Assembly: GCA_023014335.1 (NCBI GenBank)
Contig: JAECYW010000014.1
Coordinates: 372,001-436,000, forward strand
Direction of reading: 5' to 3'
Source of the DNA: Galerina marginata
Lineage: Eukaryota > Basidiomycota > Agaricomycetes > Agaricales > Galerinaceae
Length of the DNA: 64,000 nt
Below are positions 46,826-58,658 of the stretch, one piece after another (position 1 is the first letter of the stretch; every line of letters starts with the position of its first letter). The notes under the pieces were generated by a model. It worked only from the letters and a program-made list of their open reading frames with translations, ran no database searches and was not told the DNA's origin. A program made the translations under genes and the position numbers.

Positions 46826-49800
46826 CTAATACCCATCCCCCCCAACCGGTACAAACTGGAAAACCATACTCATCCTCCTCGCCCTCCTATCCTCATCCTC
46901 CTCCGCATCCAGCTCGCCCTCACCCCCAAGCATGCGGTTCTTCTTCCTTCGATACCCAGTCACCCGATGACGCCCATACGAATTTTCATCCTCGGCGTCC
47001 TCCTGCCCGCCTCCGACCTTGGCGAGCGTGGCGCTGACGGATTTTTGAACGTCCAAGAGGCGGATGAGGTGGCGCGGGGTGTGCCCTGAAGAGCCGGAGT
47101 GGGAAATGGAAAGAGTCTTCAACGCGTCGCGGATGTGTCGAACGGTCTCCTTCACGTTGCTCGTGTCGACCTCCGGAAGCGGGGTGATAAAAGTACCCGC
47201 CTTCTTCTCTTCCTCCTCTTTCCGCTTCCTCTTCTCCTCCTCTTCCCTTTTCTCCCTCTCCTTCCTCTCCTTAAACACCCTCACCCTCCCCTCCATCTCC
47301 TCAACCCACTCCTCAACAACACCAACCCTTAACCCCGTCTTCCCCGCGTCCAACCTTCCAAGCACCCCCCTCACCGCCTCAAGCTCCTCCCCAACCTTAT
47401 CCTTATTCCCCTCGCCCAACCTATCCGGCTGCACATCCACATTCGAGTCCGGTTGAATAGTACCCGGCGCAAACCCATAAATGTAATCGCGCTGCGAATA
47501 CTCCTGCATCCGCTGAGTGAGCTCCAGCAGCGCAGCGAGCTCAGCGGGCGTGTTGCCGACGCTGTTCTCCATGACGAGCGCCTCGGGCGCTGCGAGGAGA
47601 AGCTGGTGGGTGATGTCGGCGTGGAAGTTCTTGACGGAGCAGTGCAGGGCGGTTTGTCCGTCGATGTCTCGTGTGAGGAGGGTGGATTTGGAGTATGCGA
47701 TGAGGCTCTTGACGATTTCCTTGTGGCCTTTCTTCACTGCGATGTGGAAGGGCTGGGAGGGGATGGATTAGCTTGTTGGATGATATTAGACTAGGCAGAA
47801 AGGGTGCGTACTGTGTTGAGACGTTTAGTGGATTGTTGGGCTAACAGAGCTTCGTTTACATCTTTCGGAAGCTTGTTCAAGAAGTGCTTCAACAATTTGG
47901 CGTTGTTCAACTCGCAAATGTGATGGTAGATATTCCATCTAAATGGCAAGCAAATCAACCAGAGCCGAGGTTAAGAAGAGAACACAACGCACCCTTTGTT
48001 AGAGTCCCGGTCGGCAGGAGAAACATTTCTCGACAGCAGATAGTCAATCAACTTGTCGTTGCATTGATTGCGTACGGCGAAGAGCAGAACATTCACGTTG
48101 ATGAACTTGATTCTTAATAAAGTAAAGACAGTTAGCACTAGTTCCCAATTATAACATACATACGACCCACTTGGTTTGCAAGGCCTGAGCAATCAAGCTT
48201 GGTTCCAATTTCGCCAGCAACTTCACAACCTCGAGGTCGTTGGCGATAATTGCCGCAATAAGCGGTGATTCGCCTAAAGGACTAATGGTCCACCCCAACC
48301 ACGCCGGTAAACGTGTTTCCAGCTCGCCAGTTGCCTTTGAAGAGTCCTTACCACCCAGCATCCTCCTGAACCAAATGGCCTTGGCATCAGAATGCGACGC
48401 AGCAAAGAACTTGTACGCCACAAGAGGACGGTCCGAGGCAAGGTAGGATAAGATCCCTTTGGCCGCTCCGCGCGCGGCTTGCCAAACCAACGGGACTTGC
48501 GCTTTCTCGTCGTTATGAACCGCGTTCGGGTCGTTCTTGCTAGCCAGATCCATACGCTTCTTCCCATGCACGTTGAGGCCAAGATACATCCTGTTCGCAT
48601 CATTACTCGCGACTTGCAACTCGGCCTCTCCATCCTTCAACCCAGAGTCTTTTCTAGCCCCAGCTACGTCGATACCAGCTCCGGTGCGCCTGATGTACTC
48701 GTCCAGGATGTCGGGCAGGTCTTGCTGCATAATAGCAGATAGAACATCTGTTCCCAGTTCCACCGCCTGCGGAAGGGACTCGTACAGGTTGGCGATATGC
48801 ACAAATGCTTCGAGGTCGCGCTCCGCCACTGCCTTCGTCAACGGGTTTACTTGCATAATGTTGATCCCGCCGGGTGGGGCACCGCGAGGTTTCCGCCAGT
48901 TGGTCCGGTGGTCTAGCATCTTCTTCGGGTGTACATCTGTCTGCACGGCTGAAGGCCGGGTGGCGATGTCGACGAACTTGATTTCCTTTCGTTCGACGGT
49001 GATGTCGGAATCATCGGAGTCGCAGCTCTCGTTATCAGAGTCGTCGTCTGAAAAGGGTGTAAAGTTCTTGCCTCGAAAGAGTCTGAGAGAAAGGACGTAC
49101 CCATGTCGACATCTGTGTCAAACTTGATGTTATCTTCTTCATTATCTGGGTGATATTGCGCCGTCGCAATTGCAAGAACAAGTTTGGCCGTAGACCAGCG
49201 GCGTCCAGCAAGAGCTGCAAAGAGAGGAGTATAACCTACAATTCAACCAAACAATCATATTAGCCATCACCTCACAGCAATATTTATATCGCAACAATTT
49301 ACCAGTCACATCATAAGTCGAAATCGACTTGTCGATCATCTTGACTGAGATATTCAACGGGCCAGACAAGCCAGGCGTAGCAGTCGCTTCTTGCCCTTCG
49401 ACAGGCAGACACAACCTTTGAACTTTATCGTTGTCTCCCGAATAACAGGCTTCGTAAAGTTCGTCATAAGCGCTGACCGTATGTTCCGGCACATTCTGTC
49501 GATTGTATCCGGAGGAAACGATGAATGCGTAACTGTAGTCCCGGCCTTCTTTCGCAGTGAACTGGCCCGGTCTGGCCATGAATACACCTGACGAAGGCTC
49601 GACATCCAGAGAAGCAAAGGTTTCGAGATCCGGGTAAAGTTCTTTCCAAGGTTTGCCGTCTTGTGTTTTCAGGACGTTCTGTAGTTCAAGAAGGAAATCC
49701 CTAATGTCGTCCAGCCGCTCCCGAGCCTCCTTGGCACGTTTGGCTTCATCAACTTTGCGTTCCTCTTCCAACTTCAAGCTCAAGTTGTCGCGGTAGGTGA

Positions 49801-52800
49801 TACAATCCAAATACATCTGATGGAACTCTTTCCATCCCTTCTTCTGCTCGACCTCCGCGTCAGCCATAGGCGTGTCCACAACCACGAGCTCCTCCGCGTC
49901 CTTCTTCGCGATCTGGGAAGAAATGGAGAGAAGGGCATAGTCGACCCATTCTCTGACCGTGCGCCGGCTGCGAGGCTGCGCGTATCTCGACAGGCAGTGC
50001 ATAAGACCTACATCCGCAGGAGCACCGAGAGCGACAAGGAGTTTGCTGATATCGTCGTGGTTCCGAATGGCGACTTCCAACGGCTGGTACGCAAGATGAA
50101 GGTAGTTCCTGACTTCACCGTACATCGTCAGTCCTCTCCTGATATTGGGGGTCCTGTCCGAATTTAATTTAAGCGACACAAGCTAAGGGCTGGATAACAA
50201 CGAAAGACTTACGAAGCTTCTTGTGCACGAGTGATATCCTTTTCATCAAAGGTCAACTTGGCTTCATTAGCAAGAAGCAGCGCGACAAGCCCATAGTGCT
50301 TCTTATTAATCGCCGTAACAATAGGGAAGACAACATTTTGGCCTTGAATAGCCGGGAAGTCAAGGACAGTCTTCGCATTCGGATCGCACCGAAGCAGCGT
50401 CTCAACAAGCTTCGTCCGCCCATTGAACACCGCAGCGTGCAAGATAGTCCGCATGTACTCATCCGCGGTCGACGACGACGCGCCGGCTTGGATCAGCCGT
50501 TCGGCGATCTTGCACGCCTCGTCTTGGTCCTCCCTGAGGATGGTGAGGGTCAAAGGATGGAGTCGGCTGCCTTGCGGTTGGGCGGGCTTGGTGACGAGGG
50601 TGATGTCTGGTTTAGCACGCAGGAGGGCGTCGAGGGTTGGCAGAGAGGCGAAGAGGACGGCATAAGAGAGCGCGGAGAAGCCAAAGTCCCAGTCTAAGGC
50701 GTCGATCTCGATGATGTCGGGTTGGTCGTCTTCTTCCTCGGGGATGTCGCCGGGTTCAGTGTCGTCTTTTGCGGCTGTAGTCTCGCCCTTCTTGGTCTTG
50801 GGCTTATCGTCGTCTTCGTCGTCCTCACCATCCGCGTCTTCATCCTCATCATCTTCATCATCAGCGTCGGACATCTCGACATCCTCATCATCATGCGAGC
50901 TCCAATCATCCTCAGACGAAGGCCGCTCAACACCTACACCCTGCAAATCTATCTTATCCTCCTCCCCCTTCTTCCCATCCTTCTCAGCCTCAGCGACGTT
51001 CTTCGCATTCTTCTCAAACAACTTGCCAACCACCTCAACGAGGTCAAACTGCGCCGCAAGGTGCAAAGGACTCCTCCCATCCACAAGCCTCGCGCTAATC
51101 CTCGCACCACCATCGATGAGGTCACAAGCGATATCACCCGCCTTGGAGAAAATCGCGACGTGCAGAGAGGTGCGCCCGACGTGGTCGCGCTGGTTGACGT
51201 CGATGCCTTCACCGAGGAGCTTCTGCACTGTTGCGCGATCGTGCGCCGCGATTGCTGCGAAGAGCTGTTGGGTGGGCTTCATGTAGACTTGCTCGCTCCA
51301 TTCGCCGACGTCGATTGGGTTGAAGCTGCCGGTCATGCTTTGTCGGCCGGGATTCTCCTCGATGAATCTGGATAGTAGATAGGTTAAGTATGGTGCGGCT
51401 TGGAATGAGGATGAGGACATACTGGATACGATCGCGAACGTAATTCTCGTCTTCCTCTTTCTGGAGGGCCTTTTCATCGTCGTCAATTGGTTTAGGACAG
51501 TTCTAATAGGAGGTTAATATGGTTTGAAGTGAATATAAATATTGAGTTACCTCGCAACAATCTTCCAAACATTCTTCGATCGTACCAAAGAAGGCAGGGT
51601 GGCGATGCAAGCGACGGCCCTTGTTCTTCGGATTGAAAGTAGCTGGAAAAAGATTAATTTACAAAATGAAAATCAAGGTCTTGTTTCTTACAATTCATCC
51701 CGAGATCCTACCCAAAACCACGAACATTAGGAACACACGTTAAAGCATAATAAAAAGAACACACCGTCTGATAGACCAGCTTATCGATCCTCCGAGCATC
51801 CCAGCCAGGGCCATACGGAATATGAAGAGACGCGACGTCGTAATCGTTCATCTCCACACCCATTCCAGTTTCAGCTTTCAGATCACCTTTATAGTTCTTA
51901 CCGCTCCTCTTATTATACCGATTGAGCGCATTCGGACGTCCACGCAACTGGCGCCTTCCTTCAAGGAACGCATTGCGCAGATTATCGTCCGTCAATTTCT
52001 CCAGGACGAGAAGACGCGCAAGACCTTCCATCCGAGCGATCGAACGCTCGTAAATCGTAGGATCGACTTCAGCGCGCTGGAGCGTGGGCACGTAGACCTC
52101 GAACGCCCTGCGGGAGTACTTCGCGAGCCTGACTTCGTACGAAGGAGAGCGGCGCGTCATGTCGACTGTGTTGCATTGGCGCATCATCGCTACGACGGCG
52201 CGGGGATTCGCCCAGACGCGAGTGCCTTGAACGCGGATGGATGAATACTCTCGACTTTTATCCTTGGGAACTGGATTATCACTCACCGTCATAGGCACAG
52301 CAGGGTGCGTCGATGTCGAATCCGGCGAGGATTTCAGCGGGGGATTGGTACAGGCGGAGAACGATTTGCACGGAACGGTATGGGTATTGAGCTTGAGAAG
52401 TAGATTGGTTGAGAATTCTACTAAAATGTGGAGAGAAACTGACAGTGAATGGAAACAGTGTGCTTGGTGCGAATGCAGGTTACGTCCCAGGGGACAGAAT
52501 CGCGAACCGCTTCATAGATCGCTTTGATCTTGACTTCGGCCTGACGATATGGAATGTTAAATCAAGCTCGCAGTACAAACAAACTTCTTACCTGTTCTGG
52601 GGTCAAGCCCCATAAGAAAAGATCGACGTCCGAAGTAGGATACGCGTTCGAATGATAGAACTTCCTAATAGCCCTCTTCGACACCTTGTCTGCCTCATCA
52701 AGAGGAGTCAAGCAAGCAAGGACAGAGCCTCCAGCCGCAACGACGTTGTTCCAGTCGACCAGCTGAGAAAGCGACCCCTCGGTGAAAATAGACCAGTTCT

Positions 52801-53137
52801 TCTTGAACTCTTCGAGATCGGCGACGATAGAAGGTGCCCCTTCCTTCCTCCTGGCGTCCTCCGAGAGGGGCATGACATACTTGGCTGAAAGATCTTCCTT
52901 TCCTTGGACGATCCTGGCTCTGGTGGTCCTGATGGTGCTGGGTGCGTCGAACACGTCGACAAGACCGACATGAGGGTTTGCTAAACGTGGATTCTTCTTA
53001 TCTGTCGCGAATAACTTCCTCAACTCGGCCTCGTCCTCGACTGAGGGCTGCAAAGCCGCATCCAGAGCGATTCCTGGACCAGAAGGCAGCGCGTCGACAC
53101 GGGCGATGAAGGCTTCGATTTCGGGTGTTGGTTGCAT
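46826..53137 (-). CDS. Large ankyrin protein with nucleotidyltransferase-like N-terminus
   Basis: Fourteen exons, 5,589 nt, 1,862 residues: 53137-52592, 52540-52444, 52391-52287, 52225-51765, 51707-51692, 51642-51551, 51502-51423, 51367-50213, 50153-49303, 49235-49101, 49047-48171, 48112-47993, 47938-47812, 47752-46826; phases all agree, including a 16-nt exon. The N-terminal 400 residues include AAGGSVLACL followed by PTSDVDLFLWGLTPEQA, then VRLAKYSRRAFEVYVP; the GGS plus DVDLF pair resembles a nucleotidyltransferase signature. Ankyrin blocks follow: RDHVGRTSLHVAIFSKAGD and DGRSPLHLAAQFDLVEVV, an acidic insert, more repeats (GYTPLFAALAGRR, DGQTALHCSVKN), a charged coiled coil (KERKEREKREEEEKRKRK) and a basic tail. 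This layout matches uncharacterised agaricomycete ankyrin proteins. Function unknown. An in-frame ATG at 53164 could be used instead. Confidence 0.85.
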
Positions 53138-53869
53138 TGTTGTAAGAGGTGATTGTTTGAGCAATCGATGGCGAAGGGCGCTCTATTTAAATGCTTTCGG
53201 ACCGCCATCATACGACCCTTACTCCTGTGTTGGCACATTGCAGACATGATTCACCTTGGAAAGCGGATTTGATGCGCCCAAACCGAAATTGGTAATTACG
53301 ACGCGGTCCCGCCTCCCGACGCGGCGCTTCTGACTATATGTGGGTATTTGACGACCAGTGAGTCAGGAAAATCGGCCTTGACATCGTTTCTTGTGCCACG
53401 CCCATGACTCCGACATCGGTACGGCAATGTTTTGAAGAGTCAGTCTCCACGGCCAGTAACGTCCTTCTTTCTTGAGTTGGATGGGGAGAGAAAAAGAACC
53501 GTGAGGATTTCTGTGAACTTTGATCTGCGATGACCCTGCTTTCCTCTTTTAGACAGGACGGTCACAAGGCTAACTTGCGTGGCCGCTCGAGTCGACGAGC
53601 TATCTGCTTCAAGTGCTTGTGCTTTCCTCGTTCAACGTTGCTTTCTAGTCGTCGTAACTCCTGATCGTGGCTCAACTGTGATGGTGTACTTCTTCTGGTT
53701 CTGGTATGCCACTGCGCTGCAATTCTTTCGTTAGCTGCCATTGTTACAACTATGTCAAACTTTCGATTCGAGTCACAACTACAAAGAGCCCGAGCCCACA
53801 ATCGTATACAGCTGGTTATGCCACAGTGTTATCGATCTTGTTCTTCCACCATAGCTATCTCTCGCTCTG
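53138..53869. promoter_or_regulatory. Divergent promoter region with repeat copy
   Basis: Lies between the large ankyrin gene and arginyl-tRNA synthetase. A tatttaaatg TATA-like element lies at about 53190 upstream of the ankyrin gene. It contains the first of two direct repeats (53303-53511). Confidence 0.5.
53303..53511 (+). repeat. Direct repeat left of the ArgRS gene
   Basis: Similar to 55987-56203 in the same orientation. Shared blocks include tcccgcctcccgacg, gtgagtcaggaaaa, ttgacatcgtttcttgtg, catgactccga and gatggggagag followed by agaaccgtga. Roughly 80 per cent identity by eye with small indels. Confidence 0.75.
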
Positions 53870-55898
53870 ATGTCTTCTCCATCTATACCGGTTCTACCTG
53901 GAACGGACTCATCGCTAGCAGTGTTGGATTCGTTCAGAATAGCTATTGCCCAGCACCTCTCAAAAACCCTGTCTCTGTCTCTCGAACAAGCCCTCGCCGG
54001 CGTAGACTACGGGAAAAAAGGAGAAGATTTCACCGTCGCGCTACCTCGGTTCAGACTGCCCGAGAAGGTAGCAGAACTAGCAGCAATGGTCGTCGAAGGC
54101 GTAGGTCCGCTTTCCCAAAGCGTATTTCTGCTCTCAAGCAAGTTTCTTCTATGCAGTTCGAGCCGGACGAATGGATCGAGTCTATCGTCTTCGACAAATC
54201 CTTCCTTCATTTCCGAGTTAACACTCCGAATATGATTTCCCAAGTCCTGAACCAAGTGGATGCTCTCTCACATATCGGACCCTCCGGACAGTCCGAGTCC
54301 AAGTACGGTTCTAACGATTCCGGGAAGGGAAAAAAAGTCGTCATCGAGTTCTCCTCGCCTAACATTGTCAAAGAGTTCCATCTCGGCCATTTGCGCAGCA
54401 CCATTATCGGCGCTTTCCTCGCCAACCTGTACAAGGCGTGTGGGTGGGAGGTTATCTCGATGAACTATCTCGGCGATTGGGGAACTCAGGTGCGTCCATC
54501 TCCTTACTGACTCCTTATCAAGTACAACAATCGATACCCCCAGTTCGGTATGGTCGCCACCGGCTACGAGAAATACGGCTCCCAAGCAGAGTTCGACAAA
54601 GACCCAATCATGCACCTCTACAACGTCTACGTCAAAGTCACCAAAGACCTCAAAACCGATCCAGACGTCAAAACCGAAGCAGCGCGGTGGTTCAAGCGAA
54701 TGGAGGATGGAGACGAGGACGTGCTCAAGAAATGGCGAGGGTGGCGGGAGACGAGCGTGGAGAAGTACAAGGAGGCGTATGATCAGCTTAATATCAAGTT
54801 TGATGTGTATACTGGCGAGAGCGATGTCAGTAAGGAGACGATGGATAGGGCTCTCGCGCAGTTGGAGAATATGGGCTTGATCTCGGATCGCCAGGGAGCC
54901 AGGGAGGTCGATTTGGATAAATGGCATCTCAAGGCGCCGATCGTTCGTAAGACGGGTGCGTGCTACGTTTATCAATTTCCTACTTCAACTAACTATCACT
55001 GATTCCTACTTCCTCGTCAGACGGAACTTCAACATACCTAACCCGCGATATCGGCGGAGCAATCCAACGCTACGAACAATACGCATTCTCCAAAATGATC
55101 TACGTCGTCGGCGCCGCCCAAGACTTCCACCTCGCCCAACTCTTCAAAGTCCTCGAGCTCATGGGCTTCCCCTGGGCCGCTCCCCCGAACCTCCTGCACG
55201 TCAATTACGGGATGGTTCAGGGAATGAGCACCCGTAAAGGAACCGCGGTGTTCCTCGACCAGATTATAAAGAAGGCTGGAAATGTGATGCATGAGCAGAT
55301 GAAGAAGAACGAGGATAAATACGCGGCTGTTGAGGATCCTGAAGCGACGAGTTTGGAGATCGGGATTACTGGTATTAAGATTCAAGATATGGCTGCTAAA
55401 CGGTTCGTTCGCATCCTCTTTCTCTTCCTGATTTCGTTCCTAATCGATTGCACGGCTCCTAATGTATGTAGGATCAACGACTACACCTTCAGCTGGGACC
55501 GCATGCTCTCCTTCGAAGGCGACACAGGTCCCTACCTCCAATACGCCCACGCCCGACTCGCCTCCATCAAGCGCAAGAACCCAACCCTCCTCCCCCTCCC
55601 CCCAGCATCCCAAATACCCACGCACACCCTCGCCCAATACGCACGCTCGATCGCATTCCTCCTAGGAACATACCCAGACGTCGTCAAAGTCGCGCTCAAG
55701 ACGCACGAGCCGAGTGGGGTCGTAACGTACGCGTTCAGGCTGGCGCATGCGATCTCGGCCGCGTGGGATAGTGTTGTTGTTAGAGGCGAGGAGGATGTGG
55801 AGAGGGCGAGGGCGAAGATGTTGCTTTATGAATGTGCGAGGGAGGTGTTGGCGGCTGCTATGCGGTTGTTGAGCATCAGGCCTTTGGAGAAGATGTGA
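53870..55898 (+). CDS. RRS1: Arginyl-tRNA synthetase
   Basis: Five exons, 53870-54100, 54157-54489, 54544-54955, 55021-55402, 55472-55898; 1,785 nt, 594 residues, near the usual 600 for eukaryotic class Ia ArgRS. HIGH motif in [20 protein letters not shown], then [12 protein letters not shown]. The KMSKS region has the ArgRS form MSTRKGTAV, followed by [20 protein letters not shown] and a tRNA-binding helical end closing with [11 protein letters not shown]. It charges tRNA-Arg in the cytosol. A fungal ArgRS may also serve mitochondria; no clear presequence is visible. The start has a conventional context, and the N-terminal 75 residues fit the expected additive domain. Confidence 0.95.
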
Positions 55899-56522
55899 AG
55901 ATGATACAGTTGTGGACACGTCGACAAAAAATGTTAAAGTTCTTCAAAATCCCCGAAAATAGTCGGAATCGTAGTCTCGTCCTCTGGACCGTCCCGCCTC
56001 CCGACGGGCGCCTCTGACTAAATTTGGGTGTGAGTCAGGAAAAATCGGTTCTTGACATCGTTTCTTGTGTCACGCCATGACTCCGATGTCGGCATGTTTC
56101 GAGGAGCCAGTCACCGCGGCTAGTAATGCAATTGAGGTTTCTCCTTTCGTTCCTGGCCTTCGACTTGATAGATGGGGAGAGGAAAGAACCGTGATGATTT
56201 TTGGAGGACCAAATAGTAGTTAGCTTGGATCAAGCTTGGATTCCGTAAAGAAAAATTTACTATTAAGTACATGTGGGCGAACTGAGATGTACTCACCGGC
56301 ACGTCCAACAGTATCAATCAGTGTCAAATTTATTCGCATGTGGGCAGTCAGTATGATAAGGTGTGTATGAACAAGTTACTTCTAGCTCCCCATATGCATG
56401 TCCCATGAAGTTGAGCGTCCTGAAGATTACTACAGTAAAATTGCATGGGAACATAACATCTTTTATCATGCGATGCGAATGCTGAATATCTAAACATGTT
56501 GTATATGGGTGCTCGAATGAAT
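55899..56522. other. Convergent 3' region with repeat copy
   Basis: Contains the second direct repeat (55987-56203). The remainder to 56522 is AT-rich with no gene supported. Confidence 0.55.
55987..56203 (+). repeat. Direct repeat right of the ArgRS gene
   Basis: Partner of 53303-53511, same strand, 2.68 kb away, so the tRNA synthetase gene sits exactly between the copies. No terminal inverted repeats or target-site duplication that I can identify. Confidence 0.75.
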
Positions 56523-57887
56523 TCACGAGCGACCCGATTCTTGTATCAGTGAATCAGTCAGAAAAGAGTTGCTGTAATGTGACGAAGCAATTGCCTCGCT
56601 CGCATTTGAGAATGGCCTGCTGGAAAGCATAGATGTTTGACGGCCAGACGAGTCAGACGCAGAAGTGATGGGTATTACTGTGTAAGACGGCGCCGTGGTA
56701 GTATAATTGTCAGGGTCTTCCGTCGTCCTCTCGGGTCCATGGGTAGTATCTTTTTCCGAGTCAGTTTGATGCCGTGCCGCTCGTCGTTGAAGAATTTCTT
56801 CGCTACCACGCAATTTGCGATATATGAGCATCGTCACCACAAGCAAATTGCAAACCAATAAGGAGAGTGTAGCCTAGGTCATGGTGCTTTTTTTAGTCTA
56901 AACGTGGAGGGTAGGCAGGGTATACAAGTAACTGACCTGGAGATGGCTCATCATTGTAAAAAGCAATCGAGAATCAGGCCCGAATCGCGATGCAGCGTAC
57001 CAAACAATACAATATAGTGCAGATGCGATCATCGTGATGATGCTGGAAGAAAACAAGACCAAAACGAGTGTGCGTTGTCTTGGAGGAAGATCTATCTTCC
57101 AGAACATCAGAAGAGGCGCCGCGACAAGCACAGCGTCAGCGGCAAAATCGACTATTAAGCAAACGATGTTGATGACTTGAGAGGAATAAACTCGGGCGAA
57201 TGGCAATAACTTACTGGCGACGCCAACAATGGATCCAATATCTGCTCCGGATGCTGTGGTTACGCAGTGAGAAAAGTCAAGGTTCCACCAAGGGGAACCA
57301 GAGCAAGCGAACGTTGCGATCAAGAGGCTGGCAAGGTAGAGTAAAAAGAGAACAGCGACAAAGATAAATGCCCATATCCTGTATCGATGTCCAGGAAGAA
57401 ATATTCTGGCCACAGATAATGCCAGGCTAATGCGCGAAAACCTGACATAGGCTTAGTGGAGGTTGAGAAACGTGTGGATGACTATTTGGATAACACACCA
57501 TATTTCTGTGAAATATAGAAAGGATTCGAACCACGCCGAATAAAAGAATCCAGGAGGATCAGGGATATACCAGGAGATATCTGAACCGAGAGTCAATATT
57601 TTCGGCGAGGTCATGGACACGACACTCACCGTGATTTTTGTATTTCGCCCACATTGAAATGACGTATATCACATCGAGAGACCACGGTAACACAACGACA
57701 TAGTCATCCCACCACGAACGGCTGGTTCGCAATCGATGTCCTATTCGAACGACAGTAGAACTGAGTGATAGAAAATGAACCAGTGTGATGGATACTGCAA
57801 GGGGAATCAACTTGAATTGAAACAAACAGACGAAAGTATAAAACACATACTTTTCCAAGCAAGATGGTTCTGTGGAGGAAGAGGCAT
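56523..57887 (-). CDS. SAT4/rhodopsin-like seven-helix membrane protein
   Basis: Exons 57887-57851, 57794-57630, 57580-57499, 57441-57215, 57151-56937, 56873-56523; 1,077 nt, 358 residues, phases consistent. Seven hydrophobic helices can be placed: SITLVHFLSLSSTVV, WSLDVIYVISMWA, FYSAWFESFLYF with WFSRISLALSVAR, IWAFIFVAVLFLLYLASLLI, IDFAADAVLVAAPLLMFW, LVLVLFSSSIITMIASALYC and ATLSLLVCNLLVVTMLIY. Motifs SRSWWDDY after helix 1 and FSRISLAL are typical of the fungal rhodopsin-like/SAT4 family. A cytosolic, Ser/Thr-rich tail of about 90 residues follows. Ligand and function are unknown. The start comes from the only frame that splices correctly into helix 1. Confidence 0.78.
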
Positions 57888-58658
57888 TCAATCTTGCCTT
57901 GAATCCCTCCAAGGCGTAGTAGGCGGTTATGCGAGGTTTCAACAAAACCCTCGTCGCCGGGCAGCGGATTTTGGAGGCCAGCGAAACAATTTGACATGGA
58001 GGGTTGACAGCCTAAGGTATATATGTGCCCCAGGGTCGTTCCTCCCAAACGAACCTTATCATTGAGATGGCTCATGAGGGTTCATGTCGTAAAAATATCC
58101 GTCCATTCGGCGTCGAATCTATACTTAGGTGACTCCAGCGGTTCAAACCGGGTTAGTTCCAAGGCAGTAGTAAACCGGCACCTGGTATCTGATTATCGAA
58201 AAAGCTGTTGTTGTGTCTTGAGAATAAGTAGAATGTCCCATTCAATTGACTACGAACCTTCAGAAGGCTGAAGCTTGAAACTTTATCCAGTAAACATCCG
58301 AGTTTTGTATGCGATGGTCGGCAGCAAAGATGATCGACGACCTTCCATCATGAGAGCTCTTGCAGTAGCAAATGTTGCTTTCTGGTTGTTATCCCATCAA
58401 AGTCCAGACCGGATCTAGACCTTGACCAAACCTCTCATTCTATCCATTGAATTGTGCAAGCGAAATTCAGGACGAGGGTATGGATTATTCAGTAATACGT
58501 AGCCGGAAGTTAAGCTTGACAAGCTGTCTATCGACAAGTACGTTATCATATATTATTAATAGGAACTGACAAAGCCCGAAAATACCTCAGAAGTTTTCCG
58601 CCCACATTCTAACAAGTTACAGGTACATATGAAGCTGGGAACGCATCTCTATTATCGC
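57888..58658. other. Intergenic, no gene seen
   Basis: 5' region of the membrane protein and 3' region of the transporter, both minus strand. Only short frames. Confidence 0.55.

Noticed and set aside
50711..51375. Plus-strand frames of 191 and 217 codons opposite the ankyrin gene
   Set aside because: Antisense to the acidic and ankyrin-coding exon with continuous phase; Ser/Ile-rich artefacts of GAT/GAC/GAA codons.
54268..54975. 235-codon minus-strand frame opposite arginyl-tRNA synthetase
   Set aside because: Lies across exons 2-3 of a clear synthetase and crosses its intron; no domain of its own.
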